Shown piece after piece: positions 7,886-16,036 of a stretch of DNA of 24,839 nucleotides. How positions within the stretch are numbered: the stretch's first letter is position 1; every line of letters starts with the position of its first letter. Position numbers and translations under genes: made by a program. This stretch comes from Tateyamaria sp. (GTDB lineage Bacteria; Pseudomonadota; Alphaproteobacteria; Rhodobacterales; Rhodobacteraceae). The stretch spans positions 1 to 24,839 of the forward strand of contig JABITU010000035.1 in assembly GCA_018668195.1 (NCBI GenBank), read 5' to 3'. The notes under the pieces were generated by a model that did not search any database, was not told where the DNA came from, and saw nothing but the letters and a program-made list of their open reading frames with translations.

Positions 7886-9105
7886 TAAACAATCCCATCC
7901 TGAAGAGCATCAAGTCGTCCCGTGGCTATCGCAATTATCTTGTCGAGGCTATCTGCCCCTTCGGTTACGACGTTCCAACCAGCCACTGCCATTTGTGCGG
8001 CCTGATCTGGGGCCATCATTTGGGTAACTGCTCGACCGAGGGTTGCTGCATCATTCACGATGCGAGCGGCGCCCGCATTCATTAGTCGGGTATAGGCATC
8101 AACATGTGGTCGAACATGAGGGCCGTAAATAATGGCGCTGCCATGGGCAGCGGCGACATACGGGTCAGCACTTGGACTGTTAGGGCTAAGCGAGCCGCCA
8201 AGAAACGTGACAGAGGCCATACGGAACCAAAGGCCCTGGCCTGCATCTGGGTCGGCCAGCAAGATTTGGGTGTTTTCGTTGGGAAGATCGTCAATACCCC
8301 AACGGCACAAGCGTAGCCCGCTCTGGTCAGCCAACGCTTGTGTGTGCTCGACATCGGACCGGCTCGCAGGGTCGAGAACCAAAAGCAGACGGTGCGCTGC
8401 CATCAAAGCCTGTCGATAGGCTATCAGTACGGGATTAATTTCGTCACGGGTGATCTGTGTTGCCAGCCAGAGGGGCCTGCCAGCAAGGCTATGGGTAATG
8501 TCGGACAGATCGCTTTCGGCAGCGGGCAGTACCCGGCCAAAGGGCTGCAAGGGAATCGTTTGCTGAATTGTATCCAGAGCGCGACCGAGTTGTGCCATGC
8601 GTAGATGCGCGGCCTTAGAGCGGACGATTACGGTTTCGAACTTAACGATCAGATGGCGGAGCACTTCGGGTAGCCAGCGATCTCGACGACTATCAAACCC
8701 GTCCCTCTCAGCATCAATCAGCATCATAAAGGCCTCGCTGTTGGCCGCGGAGAGGACGAGATTGGGAAGTAACCCACCCCAGGTCCAAATTACCACATCT
8801 GGTTTCCAGTGATCAACAAACGCATCGGTGGCGTCAGGGTGTTCTGAGGGCATTTTTGCACAAATGATCATGTCTGCGTCGGCAGATACGGTGCCTTCCG
8901 AAGTGGTTATTAACACATGGCATCCGGGTCTCGTTTGGATCAACCGTCTCGCGAAATCATTGATTGCCCGGATGTTGCCCACTTCGGCGGCATAGATCCA
9001 GATAAGTTCGCCTTTTGGGCGGCGCTGCTTGCAAGCATAGGTGGCCGGAGCAAGCCGCCGCGACAGTGTGCGATAGGCTGACAGCCCGAGTGATCTCTGT
9101 CGCAC
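7885..9105 (-). CDS. waaA: WaaA-like 3-deoxy-D-manno-octulosonic acid (Kdo) transferase, divergent
   Basis: This GT-B glycosyltransferase resembles WaaA/KdtA, which adds Kdo to lipid IVA. Its place directly before lpxK supports the role. Landmarks are RSLGLSAYRTLSRR at the N-terminus, LIWIYAAEVGN, the VLITTSEGTV stretch, FLGGSLSPNSPSADP and the IIYGPHVRPH loop near the C-terminus. Several family motifs are altered: the usual SVGE reads EVGN, so the expected catalytic Glu is Asn (residue 44), and NPLEPAA reads ADPYVAAA. Start choice is uncertain. GTG 9105 (406 residues) avoids most overlap with the upstream gene and matches where family members begin as I recall them; ATG 9153 (422) and GTG 9177 (430) are alternatives and would overlap it by 41 and 65 bases. 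It may have changed specificity or be a paralogue. Confidence 0.75.
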   Translation of the reverse strand: MRQRSLGLSAYRTLSRRLAPATYACKQRRPKGELIWIYAAEVGNIRAINDFARRLIQTRPGCHVLITTSEGTVSADADMIICAKMPSEHPDATDAFVDHWKPDVVIWTWGGLLPNLVLSAANSEAFMMLIDAERDGFDSRRDRWLPEVLRHLIVKFETVIVRSKAAHLRMAQLGRALDTIQQTIPLQPFGRVLPAAESDLSDITHSLAGRPLWLATQITRDEINPVLIAYRQALMAAHRLLLVLDPASRSDVEHTQALADQSGLRLCRWGIDDLPNENTQILLADPDAGQGLWFRMASVTFLGGSLSPNSPSADPYVAAAHGSAIIYGPHVRPHVDAYTRLMNAGAARIVNDAATLGRAVTQMMAPDQAAQMAVAGWNVVTEGADSLDKIIAIATGRLDALQDGIV

Positions 9106-9112
9106 GAGGTTT

Positions 9113-9355
9113 CTAAGCCTGTTTTTCGGTAGGATGCGTGGCTTTAACACCATCCCACACCCGAAGCATATCTGCACTGAGGTCGCGCATATGGGCGTTA
9201 TTCAATGTCCGCTTAAATTTGAATTTCACAGTATGTTCGGTCCTGAGGTCATTCGGAAAAACTCCATGGAAACAAGGACCGTTTGCAGTGTTAAAGACAT
9301 CACTTTCTGCCTCAACTAATTCGCCGCCAAGGACGTCGCGCAGGCATTGGGCCAT
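9113..9355 (-). CDS. Small DUF4170-like protein
   Basis: An 80-residue protein with GAAGGAT a few bases before its ATG at 9355. LGGELVEAESDVF near the start and TLNNAHMRDL near residue 52 resemble the DUF4170 family, small alphaproteobacterial proteins that I recall being encoded beside inositol-phosphatase-like and waaA genes; the position here fits that. The match is partial: the middle is divergent and the tail is lysine-rich. The function of the family is not known to me. It lies 56 bases after the phosphatase gene, and its TAG precedes the preferred waaA start by 7 bases. It is probably real given position and ribosome binding site, but the family call is tentative. Confidence 0.6.
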   Translation of the reverse strand: MAQCLRDVLGGELVEAESDVFNTANGPCFHGVFPNDLRTEHTVKFKFKRTLNNAHMRDLSADMLRVWDGVKATHPTEKQA

Positions 9356-9411
9356 GTTTTATCCTTCGGGTTGCAGGTATATTTTCCAGTTTGCGCATCT
9401 GGGTCAGGTGG

Positions 9412-10191
9412 TCAAGCGTGGGTCAGACGCCAGATCAGATTATCATGTAGTGGTTTGGTTGCTGCGACAACACCGTTCAGCATTGGGCTTTCGTTGTTGA
9501 ACCTTAGCGGTGTGCCTGTCTGGTCCGTGATCTGGCCACCTGCCTCAGACACTATAAGAGCGCCAGCAGCGATGTCCCATTCCCAGCTTGGGCGCAGGGT
9601 TAGCATTCCATCAAAGCGTCCTTCGCCTACAAGCGACAGGCGATAGGCCAGTGAAGGACGGTAATGACGGGTCAGCTGGGGCACACCACCCGGCCAATGA
9701 TGCGGCTCAAGGTTTGTAACTGCTGCGAGTACCGTAGCCGTCCGAGTGGGGGAAGGTGACGCTACCGTGACCTGTAACTGGTTCAATGTTGCCCCCATCC
9801 CCTTGGCGGCGCCATACATTTTATCGCGCAAGGGCAGATAAATGGCTGCAGCCGTAATTTCGCCCTGATGAGCGACAGCAATTGAGATGGCCCAAGTGCG
9901 CCCACCTTCGATAAAGTTTCGGGTGCCGTCGATTGGATCAACTATAAAGACAGTCTCGTGATCTAGCCTTTCAGTGGTGTCATCAGTTTCTTCAGACAAC
10001 CACCCATAAGTTGGGCGCGCGGCGCGCAGGTTCGATATCAAAAGGTCGTTCACTGCCAGATCGGCCTCTGTCACTGGCCCAGCATCACCGGGTTTATCCC
10101 ATCGGGCCGCAGTCGGGCCAGTAAAGCTGGTGGCCACGCGCCCAGCTACGCGGGCGGCCTCGATCAACAGGGGAAGGTCAGCTGCCGGCAA
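9412..10191 (-). CDS. Inositol monophosphatase / 3'(2'),5'-bisphosphate nucleotidase family protein
   Basis: The 259-residue protein is a Mg2+- and Li+-sensitive phosphatase-fold enzyme. Metal-binding residues are present: Glu67 in WLSEET, DPIDGT at 85-90 (first Asp 85), and WDIAAGALI with Asp206. The usual SEAGG block follows at 215-219. Length is normal. Substrate could be inositol phosphate, PAP (CysQ-like) or another sugar phosphate; the sequence does not decide. The start is a TTG at 10189-10191, inside the end of pmbA (14-base overlap). It is chosen because homologues begin with a similar MPAADLPLL-type N-terminus and no ATG lies nearby. It is co-directional with pmbA and the DUF4170-like and waaA genes. 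Confidence 0.88.
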   Translation of the reverse strand: MPAADLPLLIEAARVAGRVATSFTGPTAARWDKPGDAGPVTEADLAVNDLLISNLRAARPTYGWLSEETDDTTERLDHETVFIVDPIDGTRNFIEGGRTWAISIAVAHQGEITAAAIYLPLRDKMYGAAKGMGATLNQLQVTVASPSPTRTATVLAAVTNLEPHHWPGGVPQLTRHYRPSLAYRLSLVGEGRFDGMLTLRPSWEWDIAAGALIVSEAGGQITDQTGTPLRFNNESPMLNGVVAATKPLHDNLIWRLTHA

Positions 10192-11527
10192 GAGTCATTC
10201 CGGCAATAAGTAGCGAAGGCACGACGCGCGACAAATGAGTGCGCGCATCATTGGCCGGGATGATCCGGCGCAGCATGTCGGGTAAAGATCCGGCAATGGT
10301 GCATTCGTTGACGGGATAGGTAACTTGTCCATTTTCGATCCACAAACCTGCGGCGCCGCGTGAATAATCACCAGTGTTTGGGTTGATGGTGGAACCGATC
10401 ATGGACGTTACAAGCAGGCCAGTACCCATGTCGCGGATCAGGTCAGCGGGGCTGGCAGCACCTTGGTCAAGTGCAACATTCCAGTTGCTGGGCCCAGGCA
10501 TGGATGAGACATTGCGCGCAGCGTTTCCGGTCGATGGCATGCCTAACTTGCGTCCGCTGGCCAAATCCAATGTCCAGCCTGTGAGCATACCATTTTCGAC
10601 AATTGTCCGCTGTCGGGTCGGCAGACCCTCGGCGTCGAAGGGACGGGTGCCGTTGGTGCGAGGGCGGTGGGGGTCTTCGACAAGATTAAGCCATTCGGGT
10701 AAAACTTGGGTGCCCAAGCTGTCGCGTAGCCACGAGGCCCCACGCGAAACGGCGCTGCCATTTGCGGCGGCCAGTAGGTGACCAATCAAAGACGATGAAA
10801 TGCGTTCGTCAAAAAGAACTGGATACGTTCCTGTGGGCGGCTTGCGCGCGCCAAGACGGGCGATTGCGCGTTCGCCCGCCTCTTGGCCAATGTCCTGCGA
10901 GCTACGCAGGTCGCTTTGAAAGATGCGGCTATCACCACTGTAATCGCGTTCCATTCTGGTCCCGGTGCCAGAAATCGCCACGCAACTGATGCCGCGATCT
11001 GTACGGCGATAGCCGCCAGAGAACCCATTGCTTGCAGCCAGCCAGATGCGGTGCGCGCTGTAGCCGCCACTGGCTTGCTGAACCTGCGCGACGCCCGCAA
11101 CCTCAAGAGCGGCCGCCTCGGCAGCACAGGCGTCTTGCTGCAATGCCTCTGCGGTTGGTTCGGGGGTATTATCGCAAAGCTCAAGCGCATCAATATCCCA
11201 ATTGCACGCCAGTTCTGCTGGATCAGCCAGCCCTGCAAAGGGGTCATCAGGTGCTTCGCGTGCCATGGCTACGGCCCGGATTGCCATCTCGTCTATGGTG
11301 CGATCAGATAAATCCGAAGCTGATACATTGGCCTGTTTTGGTCCAACAAAAACGCGTAGGCCTATATCGATACCTTCGGACCTTTCCGCATGCTCAAGCG
11401 CACCCGCGCGCACATCGATTGAAATCGAAGTACCTTCGGCTACCATTGCGTCGGCCGCGTCTGCCCCTGCATTTTTGGCGGCCTTGATCAGGCGATCAGT
11501 GAGGGTGGAAAGTTTGACCGGTGTCAT
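10178..11527 (-). CDS. pmbA: PmbA/TldE subunit of the TldD/TldE metalloprotease
   Basis: The 449-residue protein matches PmbA (TldE), which pairs with TldD to form a protease that processes microcins, CcdA and modified peptides. Readable markers are the N-terminal GADAADAMVAEG, RAGALEHAERSE and GLRVFVGPKQA regions, and the C-terminal GSTINPNTGDYSRGAAG and NECTIAGSL. As expected for this subunit, the HExxxH zinc motif of TldD is absent. No tldD gene is in the window. The ATG at 11527 has a GCGGAG 6 bases upstream. It overlaps the start of the phosphatase gene by 14 bases. Its end reads MTLAGS. Confidence 0.92.
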   Translation of the reverse strand: MTPVKLSTLTDRLIKAAKNAGADAADAMVAEGTSISIDVRAGALEHAERSEGIDIGLRVFVGPKQANVSASDLSDRTIDEMAIRAVAMAREAPDDPFAGLADPAELACNWDIDALELCDNTPEPTAEALQQDACAAEAAALEVAGVAQVQQASGGYSAHRIWLAASNGFSGGYRRTDRGISCVAISGTGTRMERDYSGDSRIFQSDLRSSQDIGQEAGERAIARLGARKPPTGTYPVLFDERISSSLIGHLLAAANGSAVSRGASWLRDSLGTQVLPEWLNLVEDPHRPRTNGTRPFDAEGLPTRQRTIVENGMLTGWTLDLASGRKLGMPSTGNAARNVSSMPGPSNWNVALDQGAASPADLIRDMGTGLLVTSMIGSTINPNTGDYSRGAAGLWIENGQVTYPVNECTIAGSLPDMLRRIIPANDARTHLSRVVPSLLIAGMTLAGS

Positions 11528-11630
11528 GTGTTGCTCCGCTTGGTTGCGGTTGAGGTAGCGGTGCAGGCTGCACTGTTCAAGTCCGGACGCTTGCGGCGCC
11601 GAGCAACTTTGATCAGGTCAGTCGGAAATA

Positions 11631-13163
11631 TCAGCGCAAGCGCTGCCCGTTGGCCAGAACATGGCCCTCGGAATTCACTTCGATGCGAGAGCCGAGAGTG
11701 TCCTCGCCTTCGCTCGGAACGGCAAAAAGACCCATCATCATGCGCATTCCCATGGCTTCGCTTGCTGGCACAAGACCCATATCGATCAATGTGTCGAGCA
11801 GGCCGTTGCCACCCACGAGGGTCAGATCGATTGCTCCTTTGGGGCGTGGCATGCCGTTAAAGGTAATCAGATCTCCGTTGTCGAAGGTGAATGCGCCCTG
11901 CCCAGCCAGTTCAGCGCCTGCCGCTTTAACTTCAATTGCATTCAACTTCAGGCTGATCAATTCACCCGGAACAGCACCAGTTTCGGCGAGTATTTCGCCT
12001 TGGTCGGGATCAAGGAAATCAAATAATAGTTTAGCTGTGCCGCCCAGGTCGAAAATCAGATTGATTGGGTCGCGCGGCAGCTGTACGGCCGGGTCGAATA
12101 GGCCCCAGATCGTATCAGAAACTGTCAGGCCAGTGAGTGCAAAGCCTAAGCCAAAGTCCTGCTCACTATCCGATTTTTGAACGGGCAAAAGAAAATTGGT
12201 CGAAATTTCGTCTGCGCTGAAGGATAATGGCAAGGGCAGCTCGGTCATGAGTGTATTAATCGTCACACCCACTTGTGACACGTTGTAGGCGATGCCATCG
12301 CTGCCAAAGCGGGTTACAAGTTCTGTGCCTTCGGATGTTGTATTGATGGTGCCACTGCCATCGTCACTTCTGAATGTCAGATCATATGCCCCACCACTCG
12401 TTGTGAACGTGCCACCAAACTCAAAGCCGGCATTCAGCATCGCGTTAATATCCTGCATGTCGACACCTTCGGGGAACACACCGCCACCCTCAAAAGTGAT
12501 ATCCCGCATTTGACCATCCATTTTGAACGTCTCATCGGACATAGGATCCGATAAATTGATCTTGTAGGTCGCAGTGCTGGCGCTGCCTGATTGGTCGATC
12601 ATCCTCAAGCCGCCCCCAACGGACCGCGTGACATAAGCCAGATCTTGTAGTGAAAAGTTGGCTGAGGTTAACTCAGGCCCAAGCGTGACGCCATCAAAGG
12701 TCAGGTCAAGCATGTCCATGTTTACGCTCTGTGCTTCGAAATCATATATCACGTTCCCCGGATCACCAGTGGCTGTAAAAACCGGAGGAGTCATTGTGGT
12801 TGCGATCGTAAATGAAACGTTTTCGCCAGTTTCTTCTCTTATCCTGACTTCTATGTCCGACGAGGTCGGCAGCGCCACAGAAACGCTGCCATCGGCGTTC
12901 TCGATAAAGCGTAAGGTACCCATCTTGATGTTGACTGTACTGTTACCCGAAGTTTCTTCCAGATCCATACGCATAGACAGGTTATTCAACGTCAGGCCGT
13001 CGCTGTCGGTCACCTCGCGTGCGCTAATATAATAGCCGGTGCTTGACGCGTAATCCCGCCATTCAGTCCATAGATCGGCAGCTGTCAAATCTGCCTGCGC
13101 AGCCGTTGTGGAAAGGCACAGCGCTAAAGCAGGTGATCTCAGCAATCGGGTGAAAAGAAGCAT
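11631..13163 (-). CDS. DUF2125 secreted/periplasmic protein of unknown function
   Basis: The 510-residue protein begins with a signal peptide: basic start, hydrophobic LLRSPALALCLSTTAA and a probable AQA cleavage at about residue 24. After it comes a long beta-rich, repeat-poor, Asp/Thr-rich protein without Cys motifs. It begins with a DLWTEWRDYASSTGYY-type segment that I associate with DUF2125 proteins of Rhodobacterales. The ATG at 13163 is chosen over an upstream in-frame start (13226) because GAAGGA stands 8 bases before it and the signal peptide begins there. The lipid-transport-like character (AsmA/YdbH-type beta-helix) is only a guess from composition. It is 103 bases upstream of pmbA and divergent from the SDR gene. 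Confidence 0.8.
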   Translation of the reverse strand: MLLFTRLLRSPALALCLSTTAAQADLTAADLWTEWRDYASSTGYYISAREVTDSDGLTLNNLSMRMDLEETSGNSTVNIKMGTLRFIENADGSVSVALPTSSDIEVRIREETGENVSFTIATTMTPPVFTATGDPGNVIYDFEAQSVNMDMLDLTFDGVTLGPELTSANFSLQDLAYVTRSVGGGLRMIDQSGSASTATYKINLSDPMSDETFKMDGQMRDITFEGGGVFPEGVDMQDINAMLNAGFEFGGTFTTSGGAYDLTFRSDDGSGTINTTSEGTELVTRFGSDGIAYNVSQVGVTINTLMTELPLPLSFSADEISTNFLLPVQKSDSEQDFGLGFALTGLTVSDTIWGLFDPAVQLPRDPINLIFDLGGTAKLLFDFLDPDQGEILAETGAVPGELISLKLNAIEVKAAGAELAGQGAFTFDNGDLITFNGMPRPKGAIDLTLVGGNGLLDTLIDMGLVPASEAMGMRMMMGLFAVPSEGEDTLGSRIEVNSEGHVLANGQRLR

Positions 13164-13301
13164 GAGAGAATCCTTCAGGAAATTGAATGATATCGTCCGG
13201 CAAGGCTGACGATCCGTCAAGGTCACAGTCTGGACCTATGGCGCGCACCCGCGTACCACAAGTGCATTGTCCTAAGAAGGCACAAAGATAGGGAGCAGTC
13301 C

Positions 13302-14054
13302 ATGCAGGATGTGACGGGAAAGACAGTTTTGATTACTGGTGCAAGCCGCGGGATCGGTGCAGACACAGCTCGATGGTTTACACGCGCGGGTGCTAATGTG
13401 GCGCTGTTGGCGCGCGGAGCTGACGAAATATTGGAACTGGCCGCTTCCATCGGATCAAAGGCTACGGCAATTCCCTGTGACGTCAGTGATTACAAAGCTG
13501 TGTCTGCTGCGGTGTCCCAAACTGTCGAGCAGTTCGGTGGGCTGGATGTTCTGATTGGAAACGCTGGCGTCATTGAACCGATTGTGCATTTGGCCGATGC
13601 TGACCCCGAGGCTTGGTCACGTGTTATCGATATCAACCTCAAAGGTGTGTTCTATGGCATGCATGCGGCTTTGCCTGTCATGCGGGCTGCGGGTGGCGGT
13701 ACGATCCTGACGGTTAGTTCTGGTGCCGCGCATGGACCGGTTGAAGCATGGTCGCACTATTGTGCTTCCAAGGCAGGGGCCGCGATGCTGACACGTTGTT
13801 TGGACAAGGAAAATGGACAATCCGGCATTCGGGCCATGGGGCTTAGTCCTGGTACGGTGGCCACGCAGATGCAGCGTGAAATTAAAGCGAGCGGAATCAA
13901 CCCGGTCAGTCAATTGGATTGGTCAGATCACATTCCAGCTGATTGGCCGGCACGGGCCCTTTTATGGATGTGTTCTTCGGATGCTGATCCGTGGATCGGC
14001 CAAGAGATTTCGCTACGCGATGAAAGCATTCGCACACGGATTGGTTTGATATGA
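13302..14054 (+). CDS. Short-chain dehydrogenase/reductase (SDR)
   Basis: A classical SDR of 250 residues that would oxidise or reduce a hydroxyl/keto group with NAD(P). The cofactor motif TGASRGIG is at 12-19, NAG at 87-89, the catalytic Ser at about 139-140 (TVSSGAA), and Tyr153/Lys157 in SHYCASK. An acidic or basic cofactor selector after beta-2 reads ARGAD, with Arg38 favouring NADP. GGGAG precedes the ATG. The stop overlaps the next ATG (ATGA), so it is co-translated with the crotonase-fold protein, suggesting a joint acyl-CoA or aromatic-acid pathway. The substrate is not predictable. Confidence 0.9.
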   Translation: MQDVTGKTVLITGASRGIGADTARWFTRAGANVALLARGADEILELAASIGSKATAIPCDVSDYKAVSAAVSQTVEQFGGLDVLIGNAGVIEPIVHLADADPEAWSRVIDINLKGVFYGMHAALPVMRAAGGGTILTVSSGAAHGPVEAWSHYCASKAGAAMLTRCLDKENGQSGIRAMGLSPGTVATQMQREIKASGINPVSQLDWSDHIPADWPARALLWMCSSDADPWIGQEISLRDESIRTRIGLI

Positions 14055-14665
14055 TTGACGTTGATCGCAATGGTCCAATCTGGACAGTCACGCTGAACAG
14101 GCCGAAGAAAGCCAATGCGCTGACAGCTGAGATGCTCAGTGATTTGGCTGATGCATGTGCGGCGGCAACGCAAGCACGGGCTCTGATTCTGACCGGCGTT
14201 GGCAAAGTCTTTTGCGCCGGGGCCGACCTTGATGCTGCGCGGGCTGGTCTTGCAACGTCTCCGGATTGGGAACGCTTGTCATCGGCGATTGCAGGCTTGC
14301 CCGGGTTGACTATTGCCGCGTTGAACGGAACGTTGGCAGGTGGCGCAATGGGCATGGCTTTGGCCTGCGATCTGCGTATTGCAGTTCCCGGCGCATCGTT
14401 TTTCTATCCAGTGATAAAACTTGGGTATCTGCCACAACCCAGTGATCCGAGGCGGTTGGCGTCATTGGTTGGACCCGCACAAGCAAAACTAATTCTTTTG
14501 GCGGGCCAAAAATTAACTGCGGATGAGGCGCTGAACGCCGGATTGATCGACAAAATTGTTCGGGACCATCCTGTAATGGATCATGCTCGGGGGCTTTGCG
14601 CTGCTGTTGCCGCCGCCGATCCCGATGTGGCGCAAAAAATCAAAGCGATGTGCCCGTCGGGGTGA
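14051..14665 (+). CDS. Crotonase-fold (enoyl-CoA hydratase/isomerase family) protein, short and atypical
   Basis: At 204 residues this is about 50 shorter than standard enoyl-CoA hydratases. The fold signatures are clear: ILTGVGKVFCAGADL (46-60) for the first oxyanion NH and LAGGAMGMALACDLRIAVPG (96-115) for the second, then LTADEALNAGLIDKIV. Both hydratase glutamates are missing: the position equivalent to rat Glu144 is Gly101 (GGAMGMALACD) and that of Glu164 is Val121 (YPVIKLG). It is therefore probably not a simple hydratase; isomerase, hydrolase or decarboxylase activity is possible. The C-terminus reads AMCPSG then stop, yet the -1 frame continues open for 28 codons to 14733 with a plausible crotonase tail, so a frameshift or sequencing error near 14630-14650 is possible. 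It overlaps the SDR by 4 bases. Confidence 0.82.
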   Translation: MIDVDRNGPIWTVTLNRPKKANALTAEMLSDLADACAAATQARALILTGVGKVFCAGADLDAARAGLATSPDWERLSSAIAGLPGLTIAALNGTLAGGAMGMALACDLRIAVPGASFFYPVIKLGYLPQPSDPRRLASLVGPAQAKLILLAGQKLTADEALNAGLIDKIVRDHPVMDHARGLCAAVAAADPDVAQKIKAMCPSG

Positions 14666-14887
14666 TGACCAATGCGCAAATGTTTGGGCGCGGTGAAAAT
14701 GCGAAAATCGCGACAACTGCCCTGGAAAATTAAAAGCTAAATGGGATAATGATCGCGTTTCGAGATGATATTTTGGCGGGTGCCGCATCTTGCTCAGTGG
14801 GTGAATTTCACATCAGTATGGGCTTTTTACTGACCACAATTCACAACATCGATGGTCCTTGTTGCAATCATAAATCAAACTCCACGA

Positions 14888-14932
14888 ATGCTCTGGGTTC
14901 CCACGGGTGTTACAAATTCTTGTGCAGAGCAT
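14888..14932 (-). terminator. Possible terminator after flgI (8-bp inverted repeat)
   Basis: ATGCTCTG (14888-14895) and CAGAGCAT (14925-14932) form a perfect 8-bp inverted repeat around a 29-base loop, starting 3 bases after the flgI stop on the minus strand. A moderately T-rich stretch follows in the transcription direction (GAGTTTGATTTATG). The long loop makes it a weak call. The rest of 14666-14887 shows only the possible crotonase tail (to 14733) and otherwise nothing. Confidence 0.35.
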
Positions 14933-14935
14933 AAT

Positions 14936-16036
14936 TTATCGAACAATAAATTCTGCATGTAACGCTCCTGCGGCTTTTATACTTTTTAGAATATCAATCA
15001 TGTCTCTGGGTGCAACGCCCAATGCATTTAAGCCAGCGATCACTTCCGATAACGACGTACCATCTGGTATTTCGGCCAAACCTATGCCTTCTTCATCTTC
15101 GATGTCCACCGCGGTACGGGGTACGACCACTGTTTCACCCTGCGCAAACGGGTTCGGCTGAACAATTAATGGCTGTTCTTGTATGCGAAGTGTAAGGTTG
15201 CCCTGTGATACGGCTACTCTGGAAATTCGCACATCTTCGCCCATCACAATTGTGCCGGATCTTTGGTCGACAACCACGCGCGCTTTTCGCTCGGGTTGCA
15301 CCGGGATGTTTTCAATCCGACCCAACGTGTGAGCAACTGATTGCATTCCGGCTCGGTCTACGTCGAGGCTAACGGTGCCTGAATCAAGCATTGTAGCAAC
15401 GCGCCTCCCAAAATCGGAGTTAATCGCACCTTCTATCCTAAGGGCTGTGGTGAAATCCGCATCACGTAAAGCTAGGCGCATATCAGTTAAACTGCTGAGC
15501 TCAAAATCGACTTCCCGCTCAACCCTTGCGCCTGACGGAATTGCACCAGCCGTGGGAACGCCTTGCGTAACGCGGGCTCCGTCTCCTTCAGCCACTGTAC
15601 CACCAGCGATGATCGTGCCTTGCGCAACGGCGTAGATTTCGCCATCAGCTGCGTTCAGTGGTGTCATTATCAATGTGCCGCCCAGCAGGCTTTTTGCATC
15701 CCCAATTGCAGAAACTGTCACATCAATCTGAGAACCACTACGCGCAAAGGGCGGTAGACTTGCCGTGACGAGAACGGCCGCCACATTCTTTGGCCGGAAC
15801 TGTTCGCCAGTGACATTTACGCCAAGTCGTTCGAGCACATTCGTCATAATATCTTCGGTAAAGGGTGCGTTTCGCAGGCCGTCGCCTGAACCATCAAGGC
15901 CAACCACCAAGCCATATCCGACAAGATCATTCCCGCGGACACCGTCGAACTCGACAAGATCCTTGATCCGGACTGTTCCGGCCAAACCAAATTGAGCGGT
16001 CAAGAGCAAAATTAAGCTCAGAGCTAGAACTCTCAT
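14936..16036 (-). CDS. flgI: Flagellar P-ring protein FlgI
   Basis: FlgI forms the periplasmic P-ring around the flagellar rod. The 366-residue protein starts with a signal peptide (hydrophobic residues 3-18, cleavage near LAG20). The mature start TVRIKDLVEFDGVRGNDLVG and the GLVVGLDGSGDG block are typical, as are LPPFARSGSQIDVTVSAIGDA-like and GGTLIMTPL regions. Length is normal. It is the last gene of the flagellar block; its ATG overlaps the flgL stop by ATGA, so it is coupled to flgL. Confidence 0.96.
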   Translation of the reverse strand: MRVLALSLILLLTAQFGLAGTVRIKDLVEFDGVRGNDLVGYGLVVGLDGSGDGLRNAPFTEDIMTNVLERLGVNVTGEQFRPKNVAAVLVTASLPPFARSGSQIDVTVSAIGDAKSLLGGTLIMTPLNAADGEIYAVAQGTIIAGGTVAEGDGARVTQGVPTAGAIPSGARVEREVDFELSSLTDMRLALRDADFTTALRIEGAINSDFGRRVATMLDSGTVSLDVDRAGMQSVAHTLGRIENIPVQPERKARVVVDQRSGTIVMGEDVRISRVAVSQGNLTLRIQEQPLIVQPNPFAQGETVVVPRTAVDIEDEEGIGLAEIPDGTSLSEVIAGLNALGVAPRDMIDILKSIKAAGALHAEFIVR

